Source of the DNA: Cyanophora paradoxa
Lineage: Eukaryota > Glaucocystophyceae > Cyanophorales > Cyanophoraceae
Direction: 5' to 3'
NCBI GenBank assembly: GCA_004431415.1
Contig: QPMI01000029.1
Span: 124,001 to 188,000 of the forward strand
Length of the DNA stretch: 64,000 bases
Notes under the pieces: generated by a model
Database searches by the model: none
Told to the model about the DNA's origin: nothing
Seen by the model: only the letters and a program-made list of their open reading frames with translations
Position numbers and translations under genes: made by a program
Shown here: in pieces, positions 35,812 to 46,211 of the stretch
Layout: every line of letters starts with the position of its first letter
Numbering within the stretch: the first letter of the stretch is position 1

Positions 35812-36462
35812 TGGCCTGGGGCGGCAACGGGGCCTGGCCCGCCGGGCGCCTGGGCCACTGGCCCAGTGGGCCAGCCACCGGCGCCACGGCCCTCTAGATC
35901 TTGATTTTTGAATGAAGTTCCCCGGCCCGGCCCGGTGGATAATCCCTCTTGAATGAAGTTCCCCGGCCCGGTGGATCATCGGATAATCCCTATTAATACG
36001 TGGATTTTATAACTTAGAAAGGATCAGCCACCACGTGCACTGGCCCACCAGTGCCCACCAGTGCCACACTGCCACGGTGCCTAGGGCCCAGGGCGTCGGT
36101 GCCAACCGTGCCACCGTGGCACCGCCACTGCCAGGCTGCTCGGGAGCCTGCTCCCGGAGTCCGAGGCTCATATATATATAAACTTGCAATTGAAAACTCC
36201 TCCTCATGATCCATTCGCCGAATTGCTAGTTCAACGGTTCGAATTCGGTCGGACCGGGCCGGTCTGATCATCGCCGATTCATCGGCATCCAATGGTATCC
36301 ATGTCACCGGAAATTCCTCAAGCGCCCTTTCATGTGCGCGTGTCACGGACTCACTGAGTCACGTGCACGCCGCACTGCACGGAGTAGTTGCCACGGACTC
36401 ACACCTGCAGGCTGCAGCTGTATATATATATATATATTCGCGGCGGTATATGATAGTATATA

Positions 36463-36740
36463 TACCGTGGAACACATACGTAAAACACAATATTAATGCG
36501 CCAGATATTAATGCGTTTTTGGACCCGGACCCCTAATATGGCTATTAATTTAATGCGGCACCAAAATTAATGCGTTTTGAAGCTTATTGGCCGCGATAGG
36601 GGGGCACATACAGCCGTTTCTTAGCGTTCTGTTGTTAATAGACTGTTATTAACGCGCCCCCAAATTAATGAGTTTTGACGGCAAAAAACGCATGCATTAA
36701 TTTGGGGGCGCATTAATATTATGCGTGCATTAGAAATACC
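36463..36740. mobile_element. probable MITE-like element, copy C (right end unclear)
   Basis: The left end TA-CCGTGGAACAC matches the right terminus of copy E. The interior repeats accaaaattaatgcgtttt and its inverse. The core is weakly conserved and no matching right terminus could be fixed. Confidence 0.45.
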
Positions 36741-36913
36741 CCCCTGGGCCCTGGCACGGTGGCACCTCAGGTTTAGTAGGTTTAAATTAGTATACGATCA
36801 TCGGATAAAACTTTATAGTAGTCGGGCCTCAAAATTTTGCTACTATAAATTAAGACCCAGAATCATCCAGTACGGTATACTAAGTGTGTGCTACTTTACT
36901 GTATTTTTGATTT

Positions 36914-36943
36914 GGGGTTCGCCCCACCGTAGTCTCTAAAAAC
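36914..36943 (+). repeat. truncated retroelement 3' tail copy
   Basis: ggggttcgccccaccgtagt followed by ctctaaaaac. It matches the 3' tail of the element at 37142-39068 but lies on the opposite strand, so the two tails form a 23-bp inverted repeat about 215 bp apart. The 5' half of the hairpin is missing. Confidence 0.6.
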
Positions 36944-37254
36944 AAATATACTAAGTATTTCCCGACTTACTGAAGTTACAGTATACCGTATATATATAAT
37001 TATAAGTTTGGTTTTTGGTGAATTACCGGCCAGCGGGTGGCAGCGCGCAACGGCCAGCGCGCGCCAGCGCCGGCCACATGCATACTATTAAATATTACTG
37101 TCAGTTCATTATGTTATATAATTAGACGGATTCTTATTATATTTTTTTTTTGAGAGACTACGGTGGGGCGAACCCCCCGTAGGTAGTGATATTAAAGACA
37201 ACAAAGCAATCACAAATCAAAGATACAGTAAACTAGCACAAAATATATACAGAA

Positions 37255-38249
37255 TCAAGAGGGATCACGAGAAGGGACACGATCAGAAGAACGCAAAAGA
37301 TAAGGAGAACGAGCACGAGGAGAAGGAGTAGAAGAGCTCAAGGGCGTCGATGCAGAAGTACTAGTCACACTAGAACGACGAGGAGCACGGGGACGCAGCA
37401 AATAAGGAGAACGAGCACGAGGAACTACAGTCGAAGACGAAGATCTAGACGAAGACGACAAGACAGAGCTAACAGCAGAACTAGAAGACGTAGTCGCAGG
37501 AGGCAAAGGCGGTAGAACAGTAGGAGAGGCGAAACGTAGGACACCACTAGAGGGGAAAGTCGAAGCTGGCGGAGTGTCTAAACGGAATCGAGATTGTAGA
37601 GTTGGTAAAACAATGGACGGCTGAAGACTAATCTGAGGAACTGGGGACGACACGAGGAAAGGGGCAGAGCTCGGGTGCAGACTCGGAATCGGCAGTATAA
37701 GAGGAGGGGCGAAACGCAAGCCAGTAGTGACAGGGAAGGCAGACGATGGGGCTGAACCAGGCGGGAGAGGCAAATATAGCGAAGTAGAAGAGAGAGAAGG
37801 GTACACACGAGGAACGTCACCATACACAAAATACTCGCTGCCAAAAACTATACGGTCTGACGGTCGCTGAAGATAAAGAGGCGGAACTGCCTGAGGGCTA
37901 ACAGTGAGAGATGGAGGAGGAAGAGGCAGAGCTAACGACAAAGGGAACGGAATCAAAGGTACAGGGAAGGCATGGAATACACGAGGAACTGGAAGGTGGA
38001 GGGGCCAGTGCTCCTAACTAACATCGATGAAGCATCTGATGGAGGTGACGGCAAAACAACTGAGGGTAAACTAAGTTGAGGTGAAGCGAAGATTGATACA
38101 AGACTATCATGAATCAAAGGGGGCCATGCAGGAACCGGCGGGCGAGGTGGATCTGGCGGGACAGCCAGAGGGGAAGCCGAAGGTACAGGAGAGGAAAGCC
38201 GCAGGCGCCGAGACACATGGACAGGGGACGGATCGGCATCGGGAGGCAA
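37255..38249 (-). CDS. Ser/Pro-rich continuation of the element protein (frameshifted)
   Basis: Two overlapping leftward frames (37953-38249 and 37255-37956) continue the Ser/Pro/Leu-rich composition of the zinc-finger frame up to the 3' tail, with repeated ARSPYLLR words near 37270-37420. I read them as the same protein broken by about two indels. No domain is recognised and no RT motifs (such as YADD) are visible. Confidence 0.4.
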
Positions 38250-38299
38250 GGTTGAATTCGACGGAGACCGGGGGCGGCGGATTCGTGAAACGGAAGGTA

Positions 38300-39016
38300 T
38301 CAGAGAAGGACTAGGGGGGGCAGGGAAGTACGGAGCCGCTGAGCAGGTGGCGACGGTGAGGGTGCAGGGGAGCGAATCCGTCGCAAAGTCGGAACAGGCT
38401 GACGGGGCTCGGCATATGTAGCCGCAGCTGCAGGAGCTGGAGCAAGCACTGGGGGTGCCGGATCCGGAGACTGGAGGCGGGGGCGCTGGGCAGGAGGCAC
38501 AGGATCTGGAGGATTCTCTGAACTAGAGGGGGTTCGAGGTCGGCGAACGCCACGGGCGTTAGCAGGATGTTTATCAGCCCGAACATGACGGTCACGATCA
38601 GCAGAAGACTGAAAGTTCTTCCCACAAATAGGGCATATTAATGTGGAGGCAGAAGCGGCGCTAGCGCTAGCATCGGCAGACGAGCTCAAACGAGAACTCG
38701 AGGGAGCCGGGACCGAAGCTGTATCAGCGCTAGCAGATGGCCTCGCAATGTGCTGAACTTGAGGATTCACGCCGACGCCATTAACTGTAGCAGCAGGCCT
38801 AGGGGTAGCGACTGCAGGGGGGCCCGGGACCGCGACTGCTGGGGGGCCCGAGCGCTGTAGAGGGATAGCTCCGCGCACAGAAAAGAAGCTCGCATCAAAA
38901 ATAGATTGAGGGGGGCTAGGGCGGTCACGTGACTCAGGGTTTGAACCATCGTAATCAGAGCCCTCCCCTAAATGCCGTAAACGAAGAAGCTCAATGCGCT
39001 CGACAGCAGGAGGCAA
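38300..39016 (-). CDS. C2H2 zinc-finger protein of the retroposed element
   Basis: 238 aa from ATG 39016, 53 bp inside the element's 5' end. An Ala/Pro/Ser-rich protein with one clear C2H2 finger in its middle (CPICGKNF...DRHVRADKH). Single fingers of this form occur at the N-terminus of some non-LTR retrotransposon proteins and in nucleic-acid-binding gag-like proteins. The frame runs out at 38300 into a different frame with the same composition, so the true protein is probably longer and interrupted here. Confidence 0.55.
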   Translation of the reverse strand: MPPAVERIELLRLRHLGEGSDYDGSNPESRDRPSPPQSIFDASFFSVRGAIPLQRSGPPAVAVPGPPAVATPRPAATVNGVGVNPQVQHIARPSASADTASVPAPSSSRLSSSADASASAASASTLICPICGKNFQSSADRDRHVRADKHPANARGVRRPRTPSSSENPPDPVPPAQRPRLQSPDPAPPVLAPAPAAAATYAEPRQPVPTLRRIRSPAPSPSPPAQRLRTSLPPLVLL

Positions 39017-39084
39017 CGTAATCTCGAGAATATCCAGAAAACGTTTCCACAGGTTTAGCAGAGCATTAACGGATTCTTATTATA

Positions 39085-39737
39085 GACGAGCGAGCTGATT
39101 CGTCTAACTAAAACTATCATTAATAATATTACCGGTTGTAGTCAACTTGCCAGTTGTAGGCTTGCAGCTCTCTCTCTATATAGTATATATATACATATTT
39201 ATATTTTATATATATAGACGGGGCCCGGGGCCGCTGGTTGGCTGGTTTTGGACTTTTAGGCTGGCCCGGCCCAGCCCCCGGATTTGTCGGCCAGCAGGGC
39301 CAGCCCTTTTCCGAAGTTCGGCTTCGTTCGACGGCCAGCTGGTCGGCGACGCTGGCTGGGGGGCTGGCTCGGGGCTAGAAGTGGGGCCTAGCCTCGATGC
39401 GGCCTAGCCTGGTCACTGAGCAGTGCACCCGCGGGCCGGGTGATCATGATCATGTCAGTACTGAGCAATCACACCACGGCGGACGGCGGGTCGACGTCGT
39501 CATCTCCCGGGATTACAAATTTGCCCGGATAGGTCCAGCCAGGCGCCGGCAGGAAGCGTCATCTCCAGCGGGCCCCGTGCACGTGCGGCGCGCCCAGCAG
39601 CCCACCCCTTCCCCGGCCCGGCCCCCACACCTCAGACCACTTCCAGGAAACTGATAACTTTAGTATGCGCGTTCAATATTATTGCGGGCTTCGGACGCGA
39701 CGGGCAATATTATTACGATCGGAAGAACGACGACCTG
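39085..39737. other. intergenic, nothing recognised
   Basis: AT-repeat at 39170-39215 (tatata), then GC-rich sequence with gctggctgg words. No supported gene. The last 80 bp are the 3' flank of the Pmp-type gene. Confidence 0.4.
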
Positions 39738-42700
39738 CTATGAATGACGACCGGAAGAACGCGCGGAATGCGCGGTGCCGGCACATCGGGGGCTCGCGCT
39801 TGGAGACGGGGTCCTCGTGCCAGCCGCCGAGGCGGGCGGCCGCAGATCCGCCGCCCCGCGGGCCCCGCCCGGCGTCTCCACGACCAGGTCGAAGTGCCCT
39901 CCGTCGAATTCGAAGACCGACGACGGCCGCGAGACGGCGATGGACGGGGCGGGGGACAAGCCTGCAGCTCCCGAGAACGCGCCCGGGGCGGGCGGCGGCG
40001 CCAGCGTGTCGCGACTGACGGAGACCGACAGCTGCAGCCGGCCGAGCCTGTCCCTCAAGGCGTCCGCCAGAGGGCGGTTGGGCTGAGTTCTTCCTCCGTC
40101 CGAATCGCCGCTATCGTGAGCTGCTGGTCCGTGGCGAACTCCACCGAAGTCGGCCGCGACGTGAGCTGCCGAATTATTTTGACCTCCTCCAGTACCCGCG
40201 TTCAAAGCAGCACCATCCCATAGAGGCAGCACGCCAGCGGGCCGCGGCCGGTCGGTGAGTCTCGACGATGCCGCTCGAAGCTCCTCCGCTTCCCACTCTA
40301 GAGGGCGCCTCGCTTGGCCCTGCTGGTACCCCGGCCTGTCGGGCTCGAGCTGCTCGTCTTCGGCGCCGTCGTCGTCCTCGCCCGTCTCCGAGTCTCCCCC
40401 GAGATCCACATCTCCCGCACCAATGTCCGCTGGTTTTGCGTCGACGTCCGATGGACGGCTGATCGTGAGGGGCGAGGCGATCCACGGCATAACCTTCCGG
40501 AGCTTCTCGAAAACCTGCAGCGCATGTTAATTTGACGCAGCGTCGCCCGCGAAACCAAAAGGACACAGGCGCACTCGCTCTTCGCCAAAAAGATAGAGCA
40601 AGATGAGAGTAATGACGAAGGCAATGTTTGAAATAAATCCGACAGCGGCAACAAAATTCTTCTGCTCCTCGGAAAGACCTGCATCGGGGAAAAGGAAACT
40701 TCCACTACAAATGGGAACGAATGAGCATTCAAGTACTTGATGAATGAACGTGAATGCAAAAAATAGTCGACGCACAGCCAAATCGTGACAAGTGCGCCCA
40801 TTTGACAGGCGACATCAACGCTGCCGATTCGAACGTTGGAGCGCGGTTGAATTCTCATATGCAGAATCAATCCCATAAAAAGAACGAGTTCTCCCATCAA
40901 CAGCTGCACGGCTGGCCTGCGCATTCGAATGCGCAGGCTTCAGCAAGCGAACGTATCGAGCACTCCGAGGCTAGCTCTATCTGGCGAATTCGAAACGCAC
41001 CGATCGCTAAAAACTGCCATGCAGACAGCGAGAGCCGTCTTCTGAATCATCGACACAAAGGCGAACCAGAACCGCTCGCGCTTATAACCCTGCTCGAGCG
41101 ATTAGTTTGACACACCCGGCGAATCAAGACTGCAGCTTCAAAATTTGCATCCGAGCAGACCCTGTACAGGAACGAAAAGTAGAGGCGGAACTCGCGGTCT
41201 TGGTCGTCGCGGATCCGGTCGCGGTAGAACCAGAGGAAGACAGCCGTGCCAGCCGGGACTCCAACGCCGTAAAGTCTGCACCATAAAGAACGCATTGGAG
41301 TCCGACTAAATAATACAATAAGACTTTAATGCAGACTTAAGGGGCTTATAATAAGCTTAAGACTATTTAATAGCGGCTATAATGCAGACTTTAATCATGC
41401 AGACTTTAATGCAGACTATAATGCTATAGTCTTGCATTATAGCCGTTATTGCACGAAAGAGCAAAATAAAACTCGAGTGATGAAGAAGCGATCGGACTAA
41501 CATGAGGAAAGGCACGTCGACGCCGTAAATCCAGCCACGATACTCCGCGGATGAGCAGTCGACGCTGGGATCGCGCGACAGCAGAGATACGCCCCCTCCC
41601 ACGTTTACGCAGCCTGCGGCGCAACGGAGGACGTCAAGTCTACGAGGGGCGTGGTTAACGTGAGCGGAATGCACCGAAGAGCGACGTGAGCTTGCTGATG
41701 ATCATCGGCTGGAAGAAGAAGACGAGAACAATGGCTCCGACGACGTAGATGTGCTTGGCGTTCTGCCAGAACCCGCTCTTGCGCAGGTCCATCTCCGCCA
41801 CTGCCTCCATCATGGCGTCCGCATCATCGTCAGGTTTGCTTGCGCTTCCAGCTGCAGACTTGATGCGTTTTACTGCCGCGGCCGGCTTCTTTGCGTCGCC
41901 TTCCGCCGAAACCGTCCCGGTTCCGCCTTTCGCCGATAATTTGAGAGCGCGCCGTATCCACTGCGTCAGCGGCCTGAAGATCGCGGATCCCCATCGAATT
42001 ACGTGCTTCGATGCAACGTGCATCAACGGAACGAGTAGAGCGATCAAAAACGGTAGAACTGAATCGAAACAGCAGTCAGTATTTCAACGCGCCAAGGGAG
42101 CAGAGTATAGAAACTGGAGCCGCACAGAGAGCCGCCATCGGGAGCAGAATATAGAAACTGAAATGAAGAAAACGTGCCATCAGGTGAAAGAATGTCTGTG
42201 TACGTAAATGCAATATAAATATATAATTGCGCGCACAGGAGCTTCGCGAAGACTGGACGGATTCCAGAGTGTCCCTCTCTCGTCAATCCGAGTATGCAGT
42301 CGAGATTGACGACGCGTTCCATTGGAGAGACCATAGCCTCTTCCGCCCCGAGGAGGCCGTTCAGCACCGACGGCCACCGGACGGAGAGGCCTTTCGAGAG
42401 AGTGATGAGTTGCAGATAATCGAGCAGGATCTGGAGAAAGATGCCGCGCTTCTCGTCATCGTCCGTGTTGCTCGCGTCCTTGATTGTCGTCCACGTAATG
42501 TACCTGTGTATTGGATCCGTCAGTACTATAACGAAGACAAGAATTCGGTAGTACAGACCCCGCGAAAAGCAGGAACGCCAGCGCCACTAGGAACCCTATA
42601 ACGGCAGAAGCGGCCGGGGACATGCACTCCGTGCAGGCGTAGTCTCCTGAATTCGAAGGCAACGCAAGACGCTTAATGAGCAGAGATCGGGCAGAGCGCA

Positions 42701-44533
42701 ATGGCCTGAAACAAACAAATAAGCAAGCACCAGCTCGTCCGAATCCATTCACACAGACCCCGCACAATTGCCCTTCGTATCCGTTGTTGCACTTGGACAC
42801 GTAGGGACTTTCTGTATCCACTAGGAATGCCAGCAGGTTCCGTCGCGCAGCTGCAGTACAAAGGGAAGTATTCTGACCTCCAGCTCCACTCGAATCCGAC
42901 GCGTTTCGAGGACACGTGTCGTTAGAAAGTAAAAACGTGCTTGAGCTCACGATCGAGGCTGGTGGCAAGCCCCCGAGACAGCTCTCCTTTCCGTTCAGAC
43001 ACTCTATGAAAACGTTCGGGTCGTATGTGCTCTGGAACCAGCCCCTGCAGATATATATCAGCACGTAGAAAAACAATTGCTGCCGGCGTCGCAAGCTTAA
43101 GCTTGCGAACAGAACACTGGCATACTCTTTTGCGTAAAGTTTTGCGCCGCCATCGCAAATGGCGCCTTCAGGGCATCGACGGCAAGCCGCGTCCTGCGGG
43201 TTGAGGCTGTAGAAATTGGGCCCACTGCGAAAGGACAGCTTTTAAAACATGTGTTGTAAAGAAGAACGCTTCACAATTCGAACGAACCACTCGCTGCAAA
43301 TCCTGGCCGCCTTGTCGAGGATTTCGCCAGGAATGCACTCTCGCAGGAAGACAGAGAGCGGGGCCGGTTGCAGCGGCCGATCCGCGACCGAGAAGCTCAG
43401 ATTGTACGCCGCGCCCGGCATCTCGATTAGGCGGACGTCAGAGAGAAAGGCAACGCCGTTCAGCGTGGCGTTTGTAGTCGTTCCTGTGTACATGCGATCG
43501 CGAGTTGAGTCAGACATCAGCTTGTTAAGCATCGAGACGCTTAAGGCTTGTACGCGACGCGCACCTGTCAACGAGGTCGATGTGCTCGTTGTTGAGATTT
43601 GAATGAACGATCCAGAATCCGCCACGATGGAACTGCATGATTATCTTCAGGATTCGGCAAGAGAGATCTTTAATTTGCACGTGCACGAACCCGTAGGCAT
43701 CCTTCATCGTCACCTCGAAAACAATGGACTTGCCGCTCGCTACGTCAACGGGCTGGGACCGAAGCTCCGGCACGATGCGTTCGGTCGGCGTGGCGCATGC
43801 GGAGCCGTATGCCGCCGCGTTCTCCGAGTAGGCGGTGCACGCATGTGAAGAGAATCCCGTGCACACGGAGAGGTCCGGTGTGTTTACGTACACTCCGCCC
43901 CCGCCGACTTGAGCGCGGTTCATGAGGACAGAAGAATTCGATAACGACGCGCCGCCGCACGCGTCTTTCTCAATAAACAGTCCGGCGCCAAGCGATGCTG
44001 CGTTTTGCCTTACTGCGATGGAGTCTAGGCTCATGTTGCCTCGTTTGACGAACACGGCTCCTCCTCTCACTGCAGTGTTGTTCAAGAGCGTGCAGAAGGT
44101 CAGCTTCAATACTGCACTGCTCGCGGCATGCACTCCCCCGCCCTCAGCTGCGCCCTTCATTCAATACTTCGCCCCGGTGCAGGTTTCGGGGGCCATGGCC
44201 ACTCACTCGCGGTATTCGCCTCCAGCAAAGTCTCGTGCAAGAACAGCTGCCCGTCGGCCTCCGTCCCAACTGCGCCTCCCCGGCCCCGAGCCGCATTCTC
44301 CTTCAGGGTCGATGCCGAAATCCAGACCGAAGAGTGTCCGGCGGCGTACACTCCCGCAGCGTCCCCTACAGCCGCCTGCCCCTCCAACAGCGTCGGAAAA
44401 CCTGCACGATTTCCGGTAATGCTGCTGCCGTCGATTCGAACCGCTGCGTGTCGGTCTGCTGCAACGCCGCCCCCCGACACTCCAGCGACGCAGGCCGAAA
44501 CGCTTGATCGAGAAAGCAGCAGATGCACGCGGT
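39738..44533 (-). CDS. Pmp-type beta-helix / multi-TM protein, N-terminal part missing
   Basis: Leftward multi-exon gene. 44190-44533 and about 43660-44160 encode polymorphic-membrane-protein repeats (SITGNRAG, GGGVYV, LLNNTAVRGGAVFV). 43300-43590 and 43110-43225 (CRRCPEGAICDGG) follow, then 42735-43050 (KCNNGYEGQLCGVC, Cys-rich), TM exon 42585-42660 (AVIGFLVALAFLLFAG), 42240-42480 (LQILLDYLQLITLSKGL), 41670-42035 (two TM segments with a Lys/Asp-rich loop), 41500-41635, 41125-41290 (FLWFYRDRIRDDQDREF), 41010-41100, 40750-40900 and 40550-40740 (TM) and the tail exon 39738-40514 (acidic then Ser-rich, stop at 39738). This architecture is a family of large cell-surface proteins in algae and oomycetes; function unknown. 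The coding frame is open to 44533, where AT-rich viral DNA begins, so the gene is cut by the insertion. Confidence 0.75.
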
Positions 44534-44561
44534 ACACATAGTAAAATGCGGAGTTTTAACC
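44534..44561 (+). repeat. 28-bp inverted repeat, outer copy at viral left end
   Basis: Begins acacatagtaaaatgcgg and is perfectly complementary to 44789-44816. Its first base is the first position after the host coding sequence, so it is probably the terminus of the integrated element. Confidence 0.8.
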
Positions 44562-44788
44562 CTCGGCTTATCTTAATTGATTTTGTTGATATATCTCGTA
44601 TATTCTATTTCAATCAATCGATAATCTGTGTATATCTTATCGAATATTCATTTATTTCGATTATTTTGTATTCTTTTCGATATTTTATCGTAAATTTCTC
44701 TTATTTTCCGATTAGTCTTACTGAGTCTATCGATAATCTGTATATATTTCCGAATAATATAACTGAATTTCAATTAGATCTTGCCTCT

Positions 44789-44816
44789 GGTTAAAACTCC
44801 GCATTTTACTATGTGT
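44789..44816 (-). repeat. 28-bp inverted repeat, inner copy
   Basis: Ends in ccgcattttactatgtgt, the perfect reverse complement of the terminal copy. The 227 bp between the two copies are AT-rich (tcgata, tatcga words) and non-coding. Confidence 0.8.
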
Positions 44817-45059
44817 GATTGGTCTGTTTGTTTAATTCTTTTAATCGATATTATATTCATGTACTTTCTCGATTAAATTTAATTAAATTTAATTCATTTA
44901 ATCGGAAATATATCGCTAAACTCGATTAAGATCCATAAATGATTCATTTGTTAAATAAAATAAATCGATCTCTTATTGAATTCAATCGTAATTATACATG
45001 AAATTGATATGTTTTTATCATGTTTTAATGATTCTAAGGGGGGACCCTTAGAAAATTGG

Positions 45060-45180
45060 GTGTCACAGGTGTCACAGGTGTCACAGGTCAATCCCAAACT
45101 TTTGATAGTTGATTTTTATATATGTGAAAACTTTGGGATAGACCTGTGACACCTGTGAACAACACCATTTATGGTAAGAT
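45060..45180. repeat. hairpin repeat R1
   Basis: Three tandem gtgtcacag units run into gtcaatcccaaacttttga; after a loop of about 20 nt comes the inverted arm (aactttgggatagacctgtg, then acacctgtga). The right flank caacaccattt...ggtaag is shared with R3 and in part with R2. Confidence 0.85.
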
Positions 45181-45265
45181 CCTCTTTTATAATGAAAAAC
45201 TCAGTAACAATAAGTAAGAAGTTTATCTATGTAATTCTACTTGAATAAACAAATGAAATAATCGA

Positions 45266-45385
45266 GTGTCACAGGTGTCACAGGTCCATCCCAAACTTTT
45301 GAGAGTTCATTTTTATGCTATAGAAAACTTTGGGATAGACCTGTGACACCTGTGACACAAACCATATTCAGTAAGGACCTCATAT
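45266..45385. repeat. hairpin repeat R2
   Basis: Same design as R1 with two gtgtcacag units: caggtccatcccaaactttt, loop, aaaactttgggatagacctg, tgacacctgtgacac. The flank accatattcagtaaggacct matches the R1/R3 flank. The loop differs, the arms do not. Confidence 0.85.
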
Positions 45386-45789
45386 ATTGTGAAAATCTCA
45401 GTGTTAGTTGGTGTAGTTGATTCAAAAAATGCATTTTATACTCTGATTCATTGTTATTTCCTGTGAAATTTGAGTCAACTCAACCCACTTAGTCAACCCT
45501 TGCATTGAATTCGTAACAAAATCCATATACTATCGATTAATATGAGTCAACCTTGAGTCCACTTTAATTATAGGGGGAATCTAGGGCAGATGCTGAGGTT
45601 TTAGTGTAAGGAAATCGAATAGTATTCGAAATACTTGACATTGCTTAATGTAGGGTGCATTCATATTTCGGCTATATCATACAGTATAATTTCTATCGTA
45701 AAGAATGACCGGAATCCGGAAAATAATCATTGTATAAAGCTATTGTAATAAAAAAGGTAAATTACCCTGTTTATCATTATAGAAACTCA

Positions 45790-46188
45790 TCAAAACGGGA
45801 ATCTATCATGTTTATGTCTCTCAGTCTTCTCAAATGTTAAGAAATTCATTGTTTTATCGATCTCATCAGCAACTGATTGTGTTTTATGCTGAGCTTCTTT
45901 ACCACAACTGAATATATCAATTGCTAACATGCCTTCATTGGAATAACAATGAGCTGTGCAATGGCTTTCATCTAACAGCAGAACCAAAGCAAAACCAGGA
46001 GGTGATAGTTTGCCATCAAATATCTCACAATGCTTATGAACAATCCTAATACCTTGTCTCAATACTGCTTGTTCAAGGGTTCCCATAATCCAATTACCTA
46101 GGAAGCTAACATGCTCATAACCTGTTGCTATAGCTGATTTAGCCTTGTAATCAAGCATAACATGAAAGCCTCTGTATTTAGTCTCCAT
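45790..46188 (-). CDS. SpeD-like (AdoMet decarboxylase fold) protein lacking the pyruvoyl serine
   Basis: 132 aa. Alignment by eye to prokaryotic-type S-adenosylmethionine decarboxylase is clear over the whole length: RGFHVMLD near residue 6, PPGFALVLLLDESH at 63-76, then FSCGK near 93-97. The family makes its pyruvoyl cofactor by self-cleavage before a Ser in a G-V-S-G motif; here the position reads G-F-A (Ala67). The processing His (ESH) and the proton-donor Cys (SCG) positions are kept. I infer it cannot process itself in the usual way. It might be a non-enzymatic partner of a host decarboxylase, bind AdoMet, or have another role. First gene of the leftward cluster's 3' end, 23 bp from its neighbour. 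Confidence 0.75.
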   Translation of the reverse strand: METKYRGFHVMLDYKAKSAIATGYEHVSFLGNWIMGTLEQAVLRQGIRIVHKHCEIFDGKLSPPGFALVLLLDESHCTAHCYSNEGMLAIDIFSCGKEAQHKTQSVADEIDKTMNFLTFEKTERHKHDRFPF

Positions 46189-46211
46189 TAAGAATACCTT
46201 AGAAAAATTAA

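Larger units (their letters stand above)
34591..37125. other. intergenic block of small transposons and palindromic words
   Basis: Apart from MITE copies B, E and C, 34600-34920 is rich in gtcacagtgtcacagtgt words, 34950-35070 is a CCGG/GGCC-rich stretch, 35800-35960 repeats atgaagttccccggcccgg twice and 36170-36460 is AT-repeat and TATATA-rich. No coding is supported. Confidence 0.5.
37142..39068 (-). mobile_element. retroposed element (LINE-like, RT not present)
   Basis: Bounded by a perfect 16-bp direct repeat ACGGATTCTTATTATA (37126-37141 and 39069-39084), the expected target-site duplication. On the minus strand the element ends in a hairpin (ctacggGGGGttcgCCCCaccgtag), ctctc and a run of ten A. 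Inside are long leftward open frames coding a zinc-finger, Ser/Pro-rich protein. No reverse transcriptase or endonuclease is seen, so it is either a 5'-truncated or ORF1-only, trans-mobilised element. Confidence 0.75.
44817..45789. other. viral left non-coding region
   Basis: Very AT-rich, with taatcgat/attaaattt words at 44820-45010, then hairpin repeats R1 and R2. The rest (45380-45789) shows no coding. It lies downstream of the leftward SpeD-like gene and may carry 3'-end or replication signals. Confidence 0.5.

Noticed and set aside
36914-37175. 23-bp inverted repeat as the ends of a DNA transposon
   Set aside because: Both arms are retroelement 3' tails in opposite orientation; the right one is part of an element with its own 16-bp target duplication.
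45060-45385. Repeated gtgtcacag units as a CRISPR array or simple satellite
   Set aside because: Units have no spacers of regular size, and each block is an inverted repeat with a loop and a conserved flank; a hairpin element explains them better.
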